From assembly GCA_963786805.1 (NCBI GenBank), contig CAWBAK010000002.1, forward strand, positions 496,001 to 560,000: a stretch of 64,000 nt of DNA. The letters are read 5' to 3'. The stretch's first letter is position 1. Each line of letters starts with the position of its first letter. Positions 23,335 through 33,116 of this stretch are shown piece after piece. The stretch is from CALGFI01 sp963786805 (GTDB lineage Bacteria > Actinomycetota > UBA4738 > HRBIN12). Position numbers and translations under genes: made by a program. Under the pieces are notes generated by a model that did not search any database, was not told the DNA's origin, and saw only the letters and a program-made list of their open reading frames with translations.

Positions 23335-26133
23335 CTACCCGACCGCCTGGTCGACGACGACGTCGTCGAAGTTCATCGTCCACGTCTTCAACTGTGTCTC
23401 ACCGAGCTGGAGGATCCCGACCGGGGAGGTCCCCGAATTCGCTGCCCATGCGTTCACGATCTGCGTACCGTTCCGATAGAGACTCCACGTCCCCGGCGAT
23501 GCCGTTCCGCAGAGCTCGATCCGGTTCCATGCATTCAGGGCCATTGCCGTGCCGGACGATCGTTGCTCTCCCGAGAAGTCAGACCTCAGCCAAAGCTCGC
23601 CGGCGGAGGTCGTGTAGACACGAACGACGGGACCATTCGCGGCCGTCCTGAGCCGGAACAGGTCGACGGAGTTGCCGTTCAAGTTCGATGGGTTCACGCG
23701 CACGCTCACACAGATGTCGTTGAACGTGCCACTGAGCGTCTTGCTGACGAAGCCCTTCGCTCCGGTCACGTTTCCGCGGGCGCTCGGCGAGGACGGGTCT
23801 CCGGCTGTGGTGTCGATCGTCAACCCATTCACCGAGGTCCAGGCGTTGAAGTTCCCGCTCGAGAAGTCGTCGGAGAAGATCGCCGGGGTCCCGGACTGCA
23901 CCACGATCGGGTCGGACGTCGGGCTGGGCAGGCTTTCGTTGCCGGCGTCATCCTCGGCGACGACGAAGTAGCTGTGCGTGCTGCCTCCGGCGAGGCCGGT
24001 GTCCTTGAACGACACCGTGCTCTGGGCGCTGTTCACGGTGGCCACTTCGCCGCCGTCACGGAACACGTGATAGGTGAGCGTCGAGCTGACGTTGTCGGTC
24101 GATCCCGCCCACGTGAGATCGATCGTTCCCGGCGAGTTGCTCTGCCCGGCGGGCTTTCCGGGCGTCGTCGGATCCGTGTTATCCCCACCCGGGACGGTCG
24201 GTTCGCCGAAGAGGAAGAGCCCTCGAGAAGCCCAGTTGTAGCCCGCAGTCACCAGGCTGACCACGACGGGCGAGCCGCTCGGGGCACCGTTCACGAAGTT
24301 GACGGAACGCAAGGTCCCGTCTGCGCTCCCGTAGTAGATCTTCCCGTTCGCCATCGTCACGCCTCGAGCGAGCGACCAGTTCACCGGGCCGCCGGCGATG
24401 AAGCGCTCGCCGGCGACGATGCGGCTCTCCGGGGTGAAGCCGCGCCAGTACATGTTCGCGTCGCCGGAGACCGTGTAGTACAGGCGCTCGGTGGCGGCGT
24501 CGAAGAACATGCCGGTGACATTCGCAAGTGGGAAGTTCGTCAAGCCGTTCAGGGTGACGGTCTGGGCCGGGCCCAGTGTTGTCCCGTCGAACGAATGAGC
24601 GACGAACTGTCCGCCGCTCGTCCCGTGGAACAGGACGCCGTTGATCACGACGGCGCCTCGCGTGGTGCTCCAGTCGAACCCCGGTGTCGCGAGGGTCCCG
24701 TGCGGTCCCACGGTGGTCCCGTCGAACGACCGCCTGCCGAGGGACCCGACGGCTCCGATGGCGATCGGGGCGTTGAAGAGATCGGAGGGGAGTTGGTAGA
24801 CCTGATTGGGGGGAACCGCGGTGCCGCCGGCGACCGGGAACATCCCCAGCTTCCGGTGGGTCTCGCCCCCCAGCAGATCGGTATCGCTCCCCACCCACAA
24901 TCCGGCCGGCGTCGAATACAGCTCGAAAGCGCCCTGGCCACGGTCTCGACCGGGGTTCCACGAGAACGGTACGCCGTTGACCGGGTCGAGCGCGGCGATC
25001 CCCGAGCGATTCACCGCACCAGGGCCTGGAGAATCGCCGGCGAACGGATTGTTCATCCAGCGCTGATGGCCACCGATGTAGATCGCCGTCCCGGTGATGG
25101 CGACGGAGTGCAGCGTGTCGCCCCCCGTATAGTCGGTCCAGGTCGGGTTCAGGTTCTCGCCGATGGCACTTGTTTCCCAGCGCGAAGCCGCATCGCAGAG
25201 GACGCCGCTCGTCGCTCCCCCGAAGAACGCTCCCGTCGTCACGATCACGAAGTACGAGCCATCGGGCGAGAAGTCGATGTCGCGCATGTAGGTGTCGAGC
25301 GAGCTGATACAGGTAGGCCGATAACGATCCGTCTCCCAGTTGGCGACCGTCGCGGGGGTCGTACTGAGGTCGATCATCCCCGCCTGCCAGCGCTCGACAC
25401 CGCCGATGCTCGTGAAGTTGCCGATGAGGACGAGCTTGCGTGCGTCCGGCGTGACGTCCATCGCGTAGATCGATGAAGCCGCGCCAGCGATGCGCGACCC
25501 GGTGACCGCAAGATTCAGGTTCGGATCGATCGCACCCGTCGTGGCATTCACGGCGCCGAGGAGACTCCTCACGGCATTCGCAAGCCGGGAGAACGACCCC
25601 CCCACGTAGAGCGTGTTCCCACGGATGACGAGCCGACGCACCCGGGCGTCCGCGGTCGCTGTGAACGAGGTGATGCGCTGTCCGTTGGTGACGTTCAGCT
25701 TCGCCAGCTTGGGAACCGAAGCGCCGTTCACGGTGTTGAAGTTGCCGCCGACGAACACGTTGCCGTCGGGCGCGGGTGCGAGCGCCCAGACCGGGCCGCT
25801 CAGGTTCGGCGCGAATCCGGTATCGATCACTCCCGTCGTCGCGTCGAAGGCGAAGATGTTGTTGCGGACGATGTCTGCGCTATTGGCGGTTTGTCGGACG
25901 GCGGTGAACTCGCCGCCGACGAAGACGCGATTGCCGATCTGAAGGATCGCGTTGACCCGTCCGGTGGGCACGTGCGGGGTGAAATTGACCGGGTCCGCAC
26001 TCACGATCACCGACTGGGCGACGTTGACCGCCCCGGCAGGGAGCACTGCGGTGACCAGCGACCCCACGACCAAGAGGATCGTGATTGCCTGGTTGCCCGA
26101 AGACGCAACACCCTCCCCGCCATTATCGGTCAT
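23335..26133 (-). CDS. Secreted DUF5122-type beta-propeller with FN3 domain and C-terminal module
   Basis: 932 aa from ATG 26133; the open frame continues upstream only as a shadow of the flippase gene. A signal-anchor-like helix (ITILLVVGSLVTAVLPAGA) precedes about 600 residues of propeller blades with repeated I-x-x-VGGxF motifs (NRVFVGGEFTAV, GNVFVGGNFNTV, NTLYVGGSFSRL, KLVLIGNFTSIGG), the delta-60/DUF5122 type. An FN3 domain (PGKPAGQSNSPGTIDLTWAG) and one copy of the C-terminal module (IFSDDFSSGNFNAWTS to MNFDDVVVDQ) follow. Function is unknown; such propellers usually bind proteins or sugars at the surface. It is the first of the three module-bearing genes read leftward. Confidence 0.8.
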   Translation of the reverse strand: MTDNGGEGVASSGNQAITILLVVGSLVTAVLPAGAVNVAQSVIVSADPVNFTPHVPTGRVNAILQIGNRVFVGGEFTAVRQTANSADIVRNNIFAFDATTGVIDTGFAPNLSGPVWALAPAPDGNVFVGGNFNTVNGASVPKLAKLNVTNGQRITSFTATADARVRRLVIRGNTLYVGGSFSRLANAVRSLLGAVNATTGAIDPNLNLAVTGSRIAGAASSIYAMDVTPDARKLVLIGNFTSIGGVERWQAGMIDLSTTPATVANWETDRYRPTCISSLDTYMRDIDFSPDGSYFVIVTTGAFFGGATSGVLCDAASRWETSAIGENLNPTWTDYTGGDTLHSVAITGTAIYIGGHQRWMNNPFAGDSPGPGAVNRSGIAALDPVNGVPFSWNPGRDRGQGAFELYSTPAGLWVGSDTDLLGGETHRKLGMFPVAGGTAVPPNQVYQLPSDLFNAPIAIGAVGSLGRRSFDGTTVGPHGTLATPGFDWSTTRGAVVINGVLFHGTSGGQFVAHSFDGTTLGPAQTVTLNGLTNFPLANVTGMFFDAATERLYYTVSGDANMYWRGFTPESRIVAGERFIAGGPVNWSLARGVTMANGKIYYGSADGTLRSVNFVNGAPSGSPVVVSLVTAGYNWASRGLFLFGEPTVPGGDNTDPTTPGKPAGQSNSPGTIDLTWAGSTDNVSSTLTYHVFRDGGEVATVNSAQSTVSFKDTGLAGGSTHSYFVVAEDDAGNESLPSPTSDPIVVQSGTPAIFSDDFSSGNFNAWTSVNGLTIDTTAGDPSSPSARGNVTGAKGFVSKTLSGTFNDICVSVRVNPSNLNGNSVDLFRLRTAANGPVVRVYTTSAGELWLRSDFSGEQRSSGTAMALNAWNRIELCGTASPGTWSLYRNGTQIVNAWAANSGTSPVGILQLGETQLKTWTMNFDDVVVDQAVG

Positions 26134-26153
26134 CCTACCGAACCCTGCGTCCC

Positions 26154-27749
26154 CTAAACGTCCGATGAAGAACTGCCGGTTCTTGGAGCTGGCAGCATCG
26201 AGGCCTGACCGCGGAGTGTGAACAAGCGCTGAAGGCTCAGGGTCGAGCGGAAGCGCCACAGGCCGGCTGCGTACACCACACCGCCCAGGATCGCCGCGAC
26301 GGAGAACCCACGCAGATCCGACGCGAACGAGGCTCGAACGATCACGGGGATCAGGCCGAACGCCAAGAGCGACATGGCGGCCGCGACGATCGTCTCCCTG
26401 CCCAGGGGGTGGAGGCCGAGGAAGACCCGAACCTGCACCAGCGGAGCAAGGTTGTTCGCAAGGATGCTGACCGACCACGCCACGGCCGCTCCGGTGATGC
26501 CGAGACGCGGGATGAGCAGAACGTTCAACGTGATGTTCAGCACCACGGCCGCGACCGTGTTCAGCAGGTTCCAGGCGCTCTTGCCCCCCATGAGGAGCAC
26601 GATGTCCACGGGACCCACACCCGAGGCAACGAGCATCGTGAGTGCCAGGATCGTCAGGGCATCCTGCGCTTGCACATACCCAGGGCCAAGGATCGAAAGA
26701 AGTGCGGGCGCGAAGATCGCCAGCAGCAGGTACACCGGCCAGCCGATGACCATGGCCCATGCGGTGCTGGCACGGTAGACGTGTCGAGCGGTTCCCATGT
26801 CACGCCGCGTCAGAAGCTCGCTCATCGTCGGGGCGATCGCCAAGATCACGGCTTGACTCGCGAACGCCCCGAATACGAGGTACCTCGTCGCGGCGGCGTA
26901 CACTCCCGCGTCCTGGGCGGACCGAAGAGCCCCGATCAGGAGCGTGTCGAGCCAGATCACCGTGACGGCGAAGACCCCGGCGAGTCCTCGGGGAAGTGAG
27001 AATCGCAAGAATTCAGCGAAGAGGGCGGCTCGTTGACCCGACGGGGCCGGCGGCGACTCGAGAGGCTGCCAAGAGTGCCTGATCAACGAGACCGTCCAGA
27101 TCGCGGCGACGGCGAACCCGATGGCGTACGGCACAGCCCAGCCCAGGATCAGAGCGACCGTCCCCATGCCGGCCGACGCGACGAACAGCGCGAAGACGGA
27201 CTGAAGGCCGGCGCGACCGATCCGATCGATCGCGTTCGTTGGCCCCATCTTTCCGAGCCCGCGAGTTGCGGCCAGCAGGACGGCGTAGACGGCGGCGATG
27301 GGAAGGAAGGGGGCGGAGGCTCGGATCAACGGCTCGACGGTTGCAGGGTCGGGGCCGTTCGCCAGGAGTGCCGAGATCTTCGACGCGGATAGATAGATCG
27401 CCGCTGCGATCAAGAGCGAGAAGCCCAGCACCGTGGTAGATGCGATCCCGACGACCGCCTTGATGTGCTCTTCTCGCCCAAGGACACGGAAGCGTGGGAT
27501 GGTTCGGACCAATCCGACGTCGGCACCCCAAACCGCGACGCTCATCGCCAGGTTGAAGAGGGCCACGGCCTCGAAGAAGAGGCCCACTTGCGTTGATGGA
27601 AACCCTCGAGTCACGACCACGACGAATGCGAACCCGAACCCAGCCGACGCCACCACACCGACGAAGTTGAGAGCGCCGCCCCGCGCGACCGCGGTCAGAT
27701 GAAGGTCGGCGGTGGCGTTGGGCACGCTGGCCCCACGGCGCGGCGGCAC
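26154..27749 (-). CDS. Polysaccharide flippase, Wzx/MATE-like (MOP superfamily)
   Basis: 531 aa from GTG 27749, one base after the stop of the sulfotransferase; the longer frame overlaps that gene. About 12-14 hydrophobic helices, starting AVARGGALNFVGVVASAGFG and including DTLLIGALRSAQDAGVYAAATRY, a typical polysaccharide_synt pattern. It would flip undecaprenyl-linked repeat units across the membrane. It is the last gene of a minus-strand operon of a polymerase, kinase-like protein, sulfotransferases and a glycosyltransferase (33071-26154). Family assignment is firm; substrate inferred from context. Confidence 0.88.
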   Translation of the reverse strand: MPPRRGASVPNATADLHLTAVARGGALNFVGVVASAGFGFAFVVVVTRGFPSTQVGLFFEAVALFNLAMSVAVWGADVGLVRTIPRFRVLGREEHIKAVVGIASTTVLGFSLLIAAAIYLSASKISALLANGPDPATVEPLIRASAPFLPIAAVYAVLLAATRGLGKMGPTNAIDRIGRAGLQSVFALFVASAGMGTVALILGWAVPYAIGFAVAAIWTVSLIRHSWQPLESPPAPSGQRAALFAEFLRFSLPRGLAGVFAVTVIWLDTLLIGALRSAQDAGVYAAATRYLVFGAFASQAVILAIAPTMSELLTRRDMGTARHVYRASTAWAMVIGWPVYLLLAIFAPALLSILGPGYVQAQDALTILALTMLVASGVGPVDIVLLMGGKSAWNLLNTVAAVVLNITLNVLLIPRLGITGAAVAWSVSILANNLAPLVQVRVFLGLHPLGRETIVAAAMSLLAFGLIPVIVRASFASDLRGFSVAAILGGVVYAAGLWRFRSTLSLQRLFTLRGQASMLPAPRTGSSSSDV

Positions 27750-27750
27750 C

Positions 27751-28617
27751 TCATGTTCCCCACGAGAACGAGCGACCGAGGTATTCCTCCAGCCGGCGGT
27801 TCGGTTCGGCGAAATGCTCACGTAGGAGCTGACGCGTGGCGGGAGCGATCTGACCGTAGGAACGCGCGTTGAGCTGCGGGTACGCGCTGAGCGACGTCTG
27901 CGCGAGACCGAGGAACCGGAGAACCTCGGAGAAGCCGTTGTCCGGATCGGCGAAGAAGGCCGCGCTGTCGATGATCAACAGCCGGTCGGGGTCGAACGAT
28001 GCGTGCCACCGCTGGATCTGTTCGAGGTAATGGCCTCGGGCAAGGTAGGTGTAGTGCTGGTGGTTGAAGCTGTAGTAGCTGGGATCTCGACGCATCCGCT
28101 CCTCTTCCCCGGCAAGCCGCTCCGGCTCCGCCTGGATGGCGTCCTCGAACGACAGGTGTTCGGATCCGCGCTTCATCTCCTGCTGATAGTGCGAATAGGC
28201 TCGTGAGACTGGATCGCGGAGCATGAGGATGAAGCGCGAATCGGGCAGGAGCGCATGGACACGTTCGGGCACCAGGGGGTGGAAGATGTAGTAAGGACAT
28301 GCCTCGCCGGTGATCACACGGTCCACGTTGGCGCGGCGCGCGTGTGTACGCATGGCAAGCTCGGTCGGGAAGTGCGCTCGATACCAGCGAACACCTTTGT
28401 GGAAGTTGGTCGCGAAGTAGTAGGCGCCTTTCCTGTGAAGGGTCGCCGACATGACCTGCGGGTGTTGGATCAGATAGCGGTAGAGCGAGGTCGTCCCGGC
28501 ACGCTCCGCGCCGATGACCAGGAAGGACGGGAGCGGCCGAGCGCCGGCGGTGGGCAGTGCATACAACTGCGCGACACTCCGCACCGCCGACACCGCTCTT
28601 GCCCGGATGCTTCCCAT
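27751..28617 (-). CDS. Sulfotransferase (PAPS-dependent, Sulfotransfer_1 type)
   Basis: 288 aa from ATG 28617, just after the upstream stop. The 5'-phosphosulfate loop FLVIGAERAGTTSLYRYL and the 3'-phosphate motif LRDPVSRAYSHYQQEM are intact. Cytoplasmic, no membrane segment. It would transfer sulfate from PAPS to a glycan or lipid-linked intermediate; the setting between flippase and polymerase genes makes the repeat unit the likely acceptor. Length fits the family. Confidence 0.88.
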   Translation of the reverse strand: MGSIRARAVSAVRSVAQLYALPTAGARPLPSFLVIGAERAGTTSLYRYLIQHPQVMSATLHRKGAYYFATNFHKGVRWYRAHFPTELAMRTHARRANVDRVITGEACPYYIFHPLVPERVHALLPDSRFILMLRDPVSRAYSHYQQEMKRGSEHLSFEDAIQAEPERLAGEEERMRRDPSYYSFNHQHYTYLARGHYLEQIQRWHASFDPDRLLIIDSAAFFADPDNGFSEVLRFLGLAQTSLSAYPQLNARSYGQIAPATRQLLREHFAEPNRRLEEYLGRSFSWGT

Positions 28618-28619
28618 GG

Positions 28620-29867
28620 TCACCCCGATTCGAGGCGCGTGCGAAGCGCCCGCTCGATCTCGATCGATCTCGGCGAGGGCGCCCCGCCGGCGTCCCTCCC
28701 CTCCTCGAATCGAAACATCAGCTCGAGGAGGTAGAGCCGGAGAAGCACTTCGTGGTTCGCCTCGCTCACGCCCAGCCGTACGAGCGCCCCGCTCGATCCG
28801 GTCCGAGCCGCGGAGGTCGCCGCCACGACGCTCTCGCGGCCGCCCCGCCAACGGACCTGGAAGCGATGATGGACCGCATCGAGACCAACCGGTACCGGGC
28901 CGCCGCTCCGTTCCCAATCCCACACGACGAGATCGGAGCGAGTTCGGCTCATGTTCCACGGCGTCCAATCTCCATGCCAGGAACCGAAGGTCAAGACGGC
29001 GTCAGCGCTCTCCTTCAGAACCAGATCGAACAGACCGGACAGATCCTCTCGCCGGCTCACGTCCGGGACCGATGCGATCCGTTGGCGGAGGTTCCGCTCG
29101 TAGCCGCTCCCGACGAGGTTGTGCGTTTCGATCCCAAGGCGGGATGCCACCTCGCGTGTCGCCGAAAACGGAGGGGCAGCACCGAGCGTCCCCCGCCGCA
29201 AGAGACTGTGGGGGAACGGCGATACCACCGTGACCCGGAGCACCCCCACCTCGATCTCGCCGAGGAGGTGCGGGACGCGGAAGGTGACAGGTGGCGATTC
29301 CGCCATCGATCTCAGCGCATCCGCCTCGTTCGCGACGAGACGCTTGGTCAGGCTGTTCCAGCCGACCTTCACATACCCGAGGACCTCACCCCGCTCGGTC
29401 ATCACCTGCAGCACTGGCTTGCGGTTCGGGCGGAGCTGCTCACCGAAGAACACCGCGATCTCCAGGCGCCGGTTCCCGAACAGGGCTTCGAGCTCGCCCG
29501 CCAGAAGGGAAGCCGTGGTCGGATCAGTGCCTGGGATCACGTGGAGACGGTTCCCGACGAGCCGCCCGAGACCGATCCCGAACGCGGTTCCGATAGCGGC
29601 CTTCCGGATCCGTGCCAGCTGGCTCATCCCATCGTTGTATTGACGAAGGGCGGCGCCTGCCGCGCGGCCGGCCTTCGTCGGAACGAGCAGACGCGGATGT
29701 CGCAGGTTGGGAAGGACCGTAAACGTGGCGATGGGGTCGCGCGCACGCTGGCCGATGTCGCCCTCGACGACATCGCATCCCGCCCACAACGAGCCCATGA
29801 GCCGTCGTGCCTCAGGCGGAAGACGGTTCGCGACGGTCGTCGACGAGCGAGCGGCCGACCGGCTCAA
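28620..29867 (-). CDS. Aminoglycoside phosphotransferase/choline kinase-like protein
   Basis: 415 aa from TTG 29867, with GGAGG upstream and a TTGA overlap with the polymerase stop. The kinase-like half has the catalytic loop WHGDWTPWNM (HGDxxPxN) and metal motif VVWDWERSGG (DFG equivalent); the Lys is probably in GYVKVGWNSLTKR with the helix C Glu in NEADALRSM. The N-terminal 130 residues are not recognised. Such proteins phosphorylate small alcohols or sugars; in this operon it may add phosphate or activate a glycan substituent, which is inference. Confidence 0.75.
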   Translation of the reverse strand: MSRSAARSSTTVANRLPPEARRLMGSLWAGCDVVEGDIGQRARDPIATFTVLPNLRHPRLLVPTKAGRAAGAALRQYNDGMSQLARIRKAAIGTAFGIGLGRLVGNRLHVIPGTDPTTASLLAGELEALFGNRRLEIAVFFGEQLRPNRKPVLQVMTERGEVLGYVKVGWNSLTKRLVANEADALRSMAESPPVTFRVPHLLGEIEVGVLRVTVVSPFPHSLLRRGTLGAAPPFSATREVASRLGIETHNLVGSGYERNLRQRIASVPDVSRREDLSGLFDLVLKESADAVLTFGSWHGDWTPWNMSRTRSDLVVWDWERSGGPVPVGLDAVHHRFQVRWRGGRESVVAATSAARTGSSGALVRLGVSEANHEVLLRLYLLELMFRFEEGRDAGGAPSPRSIEIERALRTRLESG

Positions 29868-31159
29868 GGGATCCCTCCGACGACCGCCGGCTGGCGAGAT
29901 CCATCAAGGGTTGGTTTCGCAAGTTCGCGGAACGCGATGGCGATACCAAGCATCATGATGTGGAGTTGGGTTGGGAGCATGTCGTACACGATCAACTGGA
30001 TGAGCGACATGAGCAGCATGACGTGGCACCAGAACGGCACGTCGCTCGCGGCGCGGCGCGTGCGCCAGAAGGCTTGTAGGAACCAGGCCATGAGGAGGCC
30101 AAGTCCGACGAAGCCGTGCGAAACGAGAACCGTCCAAACCAGGCCCTGCGTCCCTACCAGTGGAACATTCGGTTTCCATTCCGAAGGCATCGGCGCCCCG
30201 AAGCCGAACAGGGGAGACTCGAGCGCAGCTCGACTCGCCTCTTCGTACAAGGTCGCACGCCCTTCATTGCTATGGCCCGTGCGGAGACGAGCGTCGATGA
30301 CCTCCCTGAGCGGCGTGAGGAACACGAGGCTGCCGCCGACCACGACGACGCAGATGAGGACGACGAGCGCACGTTCACGCCCGGCGAACGCGAGCCGGAA
30401 CGCGGCGTACACGAGACCGACGCTCAGGCTGATCCATAGTCCACGGTTGAGCGAGAGCACGACGGGGACGACGGACGCCACCATCAGCGCAAGAGCAAGC
30501 AGCCTTCCCCGACTCGAGGACCAACGGCTCCAGGCGAGAAGGACGAACGGAACGAGCAGCCCAAAGCTGGCACCCCAGTCGTTCGTGTACGGGAACGGCG
30601 CCGATGGCCTGGCGATGTCGTATCCAAGGAAGTCGTGGATCTGTGCCGACGCCGGATGCACCCACGCGCTGATGAGCGCGTTGTCCTGAAGCCCGGCCGG
30701 CAGGATCCGCTCGAGCGGACTCGTGAGCGAGAGGGTGGGTGCCAGCACGCCGAGATACCCGCCGGCGACGACGATCGCCCAGAAGGCTGCCATGAGTTTC
30801 ACCAGGCGGCCGGTCGGAAGCCGGTCCTCGGGCATGTTGAAGACGTACAGCATGAGCACCGTGGCCGACCCGTAGAGACTGAGACGCCACAGGTAGCCCA
30901 TCGCTCGCTCGGTCCCGGATAGCTGCGTGGCGGATGCGAGGACCCACGCAAGGAACGCAAGCCAGATCAAGATCCCGCGCGGGGCGAGGATCGGGCGCTT
31001 CATCAACAGCCAGAACAGCATCGGGATGGCGAGCAAGGGCCAGATGAACCCCGCCAGCCCCAGCAGCCACCAGACGGGGAATCCGAGGAACAGCGCGAAC
31101 ACCGGCCAACCGGCCATCGGCCGGCGGGGCAATGCTCTCGCCTCGATCACTGCCTCCAC
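29864..31159 (-). CDS. O-antigen polymerase/ligase-like membrane protein (Wzy/WaaL superfamily)
   Basis: 431 aa from GTG 31159 overlapping the glycosyltransferase stop (TAGTG); the frame upstream of it is a shadow. About 10-12 helices, with the large external loop (residues about 170-215) and the signature region around LSLNRGLWISLSVGLVYAAF and NEGRATLYEEASRAALESPLFG, typical of the O-antigen ligase domain. It polymerises or transfers glycan on the outer membrane face. Together with the flippase (26154) and Wzz (33262) it completes a Wzx/Wzy-type pathway. Confidence 0.85.
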   Translation of the reverse strand: MEAVIEARALPRRPMAGWPVFALFLGFPVWWLLGLAGFIWPLLAIPMLFWLLMKRPILAPRGILIWLAFLAWVLASATQLSGTERAMGYLWRLSLYGSATVLMLYVFNMPEDRLPTGRLVKLMAAFWAIVVAGGYLGVLAPTLSLTSPLERILPAGLQDNALISAWVHPASAQIHDFLGYDIARPSAPFPYTNDWGASFGLLVPFVLLAWSRWSSSRGRLLALALMVASVVPVVLSLNRGLWISLSVGLVYAAFRLAFAGRERALVVLICVVVVGGSLVFLTPLREVIDARLRTGHSNEGRATLYEEASRAALESPLFGFGAPMPSEWKPNVPLVGTQGLVWTVLVSHGFVGLGLLMAWFLQAFWRTRRAASDVPFWCHVMLLMSLIQLIVYDMLPTQLHIMMLGIAIAFRELAKPTLDGSRQPAVVGGIP

Positions 31160-32115
31160 TAGATGCCTCGGCCGAAACGATTCGCGATCAGGACGATGCG
31201 CCGAGCGGAGATGAGCCCGGTCGATACTGCGAGAGCGGCGAACGCCCGCCGTTCGAGCGGGTTCGCTCGCAGCGCATGCCAGGCCGATCTCCGTGCCTCC
31301 GCAGGCCGTTGGGCCGCTGCGTGGGCGAATGCCAGCTGGCCACGTATCCGAGCAAGTCCCCGCCGGTCGCTCGAGAATTCCGGGTATCGCTCCAAGAGAT
31401 AGGAGAGGGCCTCGGCGACAACGTCCCATCGGCCCGTGAACCATGAGGAGCCACTCCAGTGGACTCGGGCAAGTGGCCGACGCACGGCCAGCACGGGTCC
31501 GTGACGGGCTCGGCGCAACAACCACTCGTAGTCCTCGCCATAGCTTCCCGGGATCGCTTCGTCGACGAGACCGTCGTGCTCGATCAGGTCTCGACGCCAC
31601 GCAAGGAACGTTGACGGATGCAGCTCCATCAACCGTGATCGCAGCAGCATGTCGAATGTGACCGACTCGGTCTGCGCGATCCGAGGGATGCTCCGACCCT
31701 TGAAGTCCACGACCACCCCGGTCGTGGCCGCCGCGGCCTCGGGCCGATCGAGGAAACGCTCGACTTGTACCTCGAGCTTGTCGGGGAACCACTCGTCGTC
31801 GTCGTCGCAGAAGGCGACGAGCTCGGCTTCCGCCGCGAGGATCCCGGTGTTCCGGGCGCCCGCGAGGCCGGGAGTCCGCCCGTTCGGCAGGGAGCGGATG
31901 CGCCGCCCGTTCGGCGATCCGATCTCGATCGGTCTCGCCTCTGATTGATCGAAAACCACGAGCACCTCGATGTCGCCGGTGTACCGCTGATCCAGGATCG
32001 ACCGTACCGCCCGGATGAGGAGCTCGGGTCGGTCACGGGTTGGAACGACAACCGAAACGGTGGGTCGCGAAGACGGCTCATCCTTGGATCTCTCGGGTGT
32101 CTCGTTCGCACTCAT
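31159..32115 (-). CDS. Glycosyltransferase family 2
   Basis: 318 aa from ATG 32115, overlapping the sulfotransferase stop (ATGA). GT-A fold N-terminus VSVVVPTRDRPELLIRAVRS, the DxD-type motif AFCDDDDEWFPDKLE and the acceptor-side ED in SYGEDYEWLLR. It transfers a sugar from an NDP donor in the cytoplasm, without membrane helices. Donor unknown. Confidence 0.88.
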   Translation of the reverse strand: MSANETPERSKDEPSSRPTVSVVVPTRDRPELLIRAVRSILDQRYTGDIEVLVVFDQSEARPIEIGSPNGRRIRSLPNGRTPGLAGARNTGILAAEAELVAFCDDDDEWFPDKLEVQVERFLDRPEAAAATTGVVVDFKGRSIPRIAQTESVTFDMLLRSRLMELHPSTFLAWRRDLIEHDGLVDEAIPGSYGEDYEWLLRRARHGPVLAVRRPLARVHWSGSSWFTGRWDVVAEALSYLLERYPEFSSDRRGLARIRGQLAFAHAAAQRPAEARRSAWHALRANPLERRAFAALAVSTGLISARRIVLIANRFGRGI

Positions 32116-33071
32116 CCCTGATCCCGAGCAACGTATCCGTACTTGACGAGGAGGGGCCAGGTGAGCGCTGTCGTCACCAGGCGATCGATCCGAGGCATGT
32201 TCTGCAGCCACGCGTCGTCGAGTCGCAGATCCACGTTTCCCACAGCGAATCGCATGGGATTGCCCGAGACGGTGTGGTCGAGCGCCAGCTCAACCACACC
32301 ATCGTTGATGAAGTCGAGCTGTCCTGGACCCGATCGCTCGCCCAAGGCTGTCACGATCCGTTCGATGCAGTCCCTCGTCGAAGTGACGAGCGACTCATAC
32401 CTCACCAGTGTCGTTGGTGTCCCGACCGTGCGAAGGGCATGGAAGAGACCGTTCACGGCCAGCCACTCGAGCGCCGAGCGCACCGGCGTTACTTTCGTCA
32501 TGAATGCGACCGACGATGTCACCTCGGGGCGCTGAACCTTCTTCATCAAGGAGAACGCCACACCGTGACTGTCACGAACGAGATGGAGGACGAGAACCCG
32601 GACTCCCGCCACCTTGCGGAGCAAGAACGCGGTCGACGCTCTCTTTGAGGAATCGACGATGACCGATCCGCCCGAAGCCTCTTCGATCCCTTGATAGAGC
32701 CGTGAGAGCAGGCTGGCATATCGGGCCAGGCGCCGGCCGTACGCCCCGCGACCACTGGCCGCGAGCATCAGCGGGATGTTCCTGGTTCTGTCGACCGATC
32801 GCTGGAGTCCGATCACTTCGTCCACGTCGAGTGCGTCCCAACCGCCGAACGCGAGACTGCCAACACGAGTCCAGAACGGACATTCGAGGAACGGAACACC
32901 GCAACCGCACAGCTCGTTGAGGCGCACCCCTCGATCCCATAGATGGACGACCTCTCCGACGGAGACGAAACCGGGGACCCGGCTGAGGACGCGGTCGAGC
33001 AGCGTGCTGCCGCTCCTCATACAACCCCCGACATAGGCAACCGTCACGAGCCGGTCCGACCTCGAGCTCAT
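32112..33071 (-). CDS. Sulfotransferase (Sulfotransfer_3 type)
   Basis: 319 aa. PAPS loop AYVGGCMRSGSTLLDRVLSR and the 3'-phosphate region HLVRDSHGVAFSLMKK; VDSSKRASTAFLLRK between them is typical of this group. A Cys-rich loop (ELCGCGVPFLECPFW) may bind metal or form a structural cluster. It is the first gene of the minus-strand operon and divergent from the BY-kinase. A second, distantly related sulfotransferase lies at 27751; two acceptor positions are possible. Confidence 0.85.
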   Translation of the reverse strand: MSSRSDRLVTVAYVGGCMRSGSTLLDRVLSRVPGFVSVGEVVHLWDRGVRLNELCGCGVPFLECPFWTRVGSLAFGGWDALDVDEVIGLQRSVDRTRNIPLMLAASGRGAYGRRLARYASLLSRLYQGIEEASGGSVIVDSSKRASTAFLLRKVAGVRVLVLHLVRDSHGVAFSLMKKVQRPEVTSSVAFMTKVTPVRSALEWLAVNGLFHALRTVGTPTTLVRYESLVTSTRDCIERIVTALGERSGPGQLDFINDGVVELALDHTVSGNPMRFAVGNVDLRLDDAWLQNMPRIDRLVTTALTWPLLVKYGYVARDQG

Positions 33072-33116
33072 CTCCTATGGCCTGCCGATCTGCGATTGGG
33101 GTCGCCGCCGAAGCAA

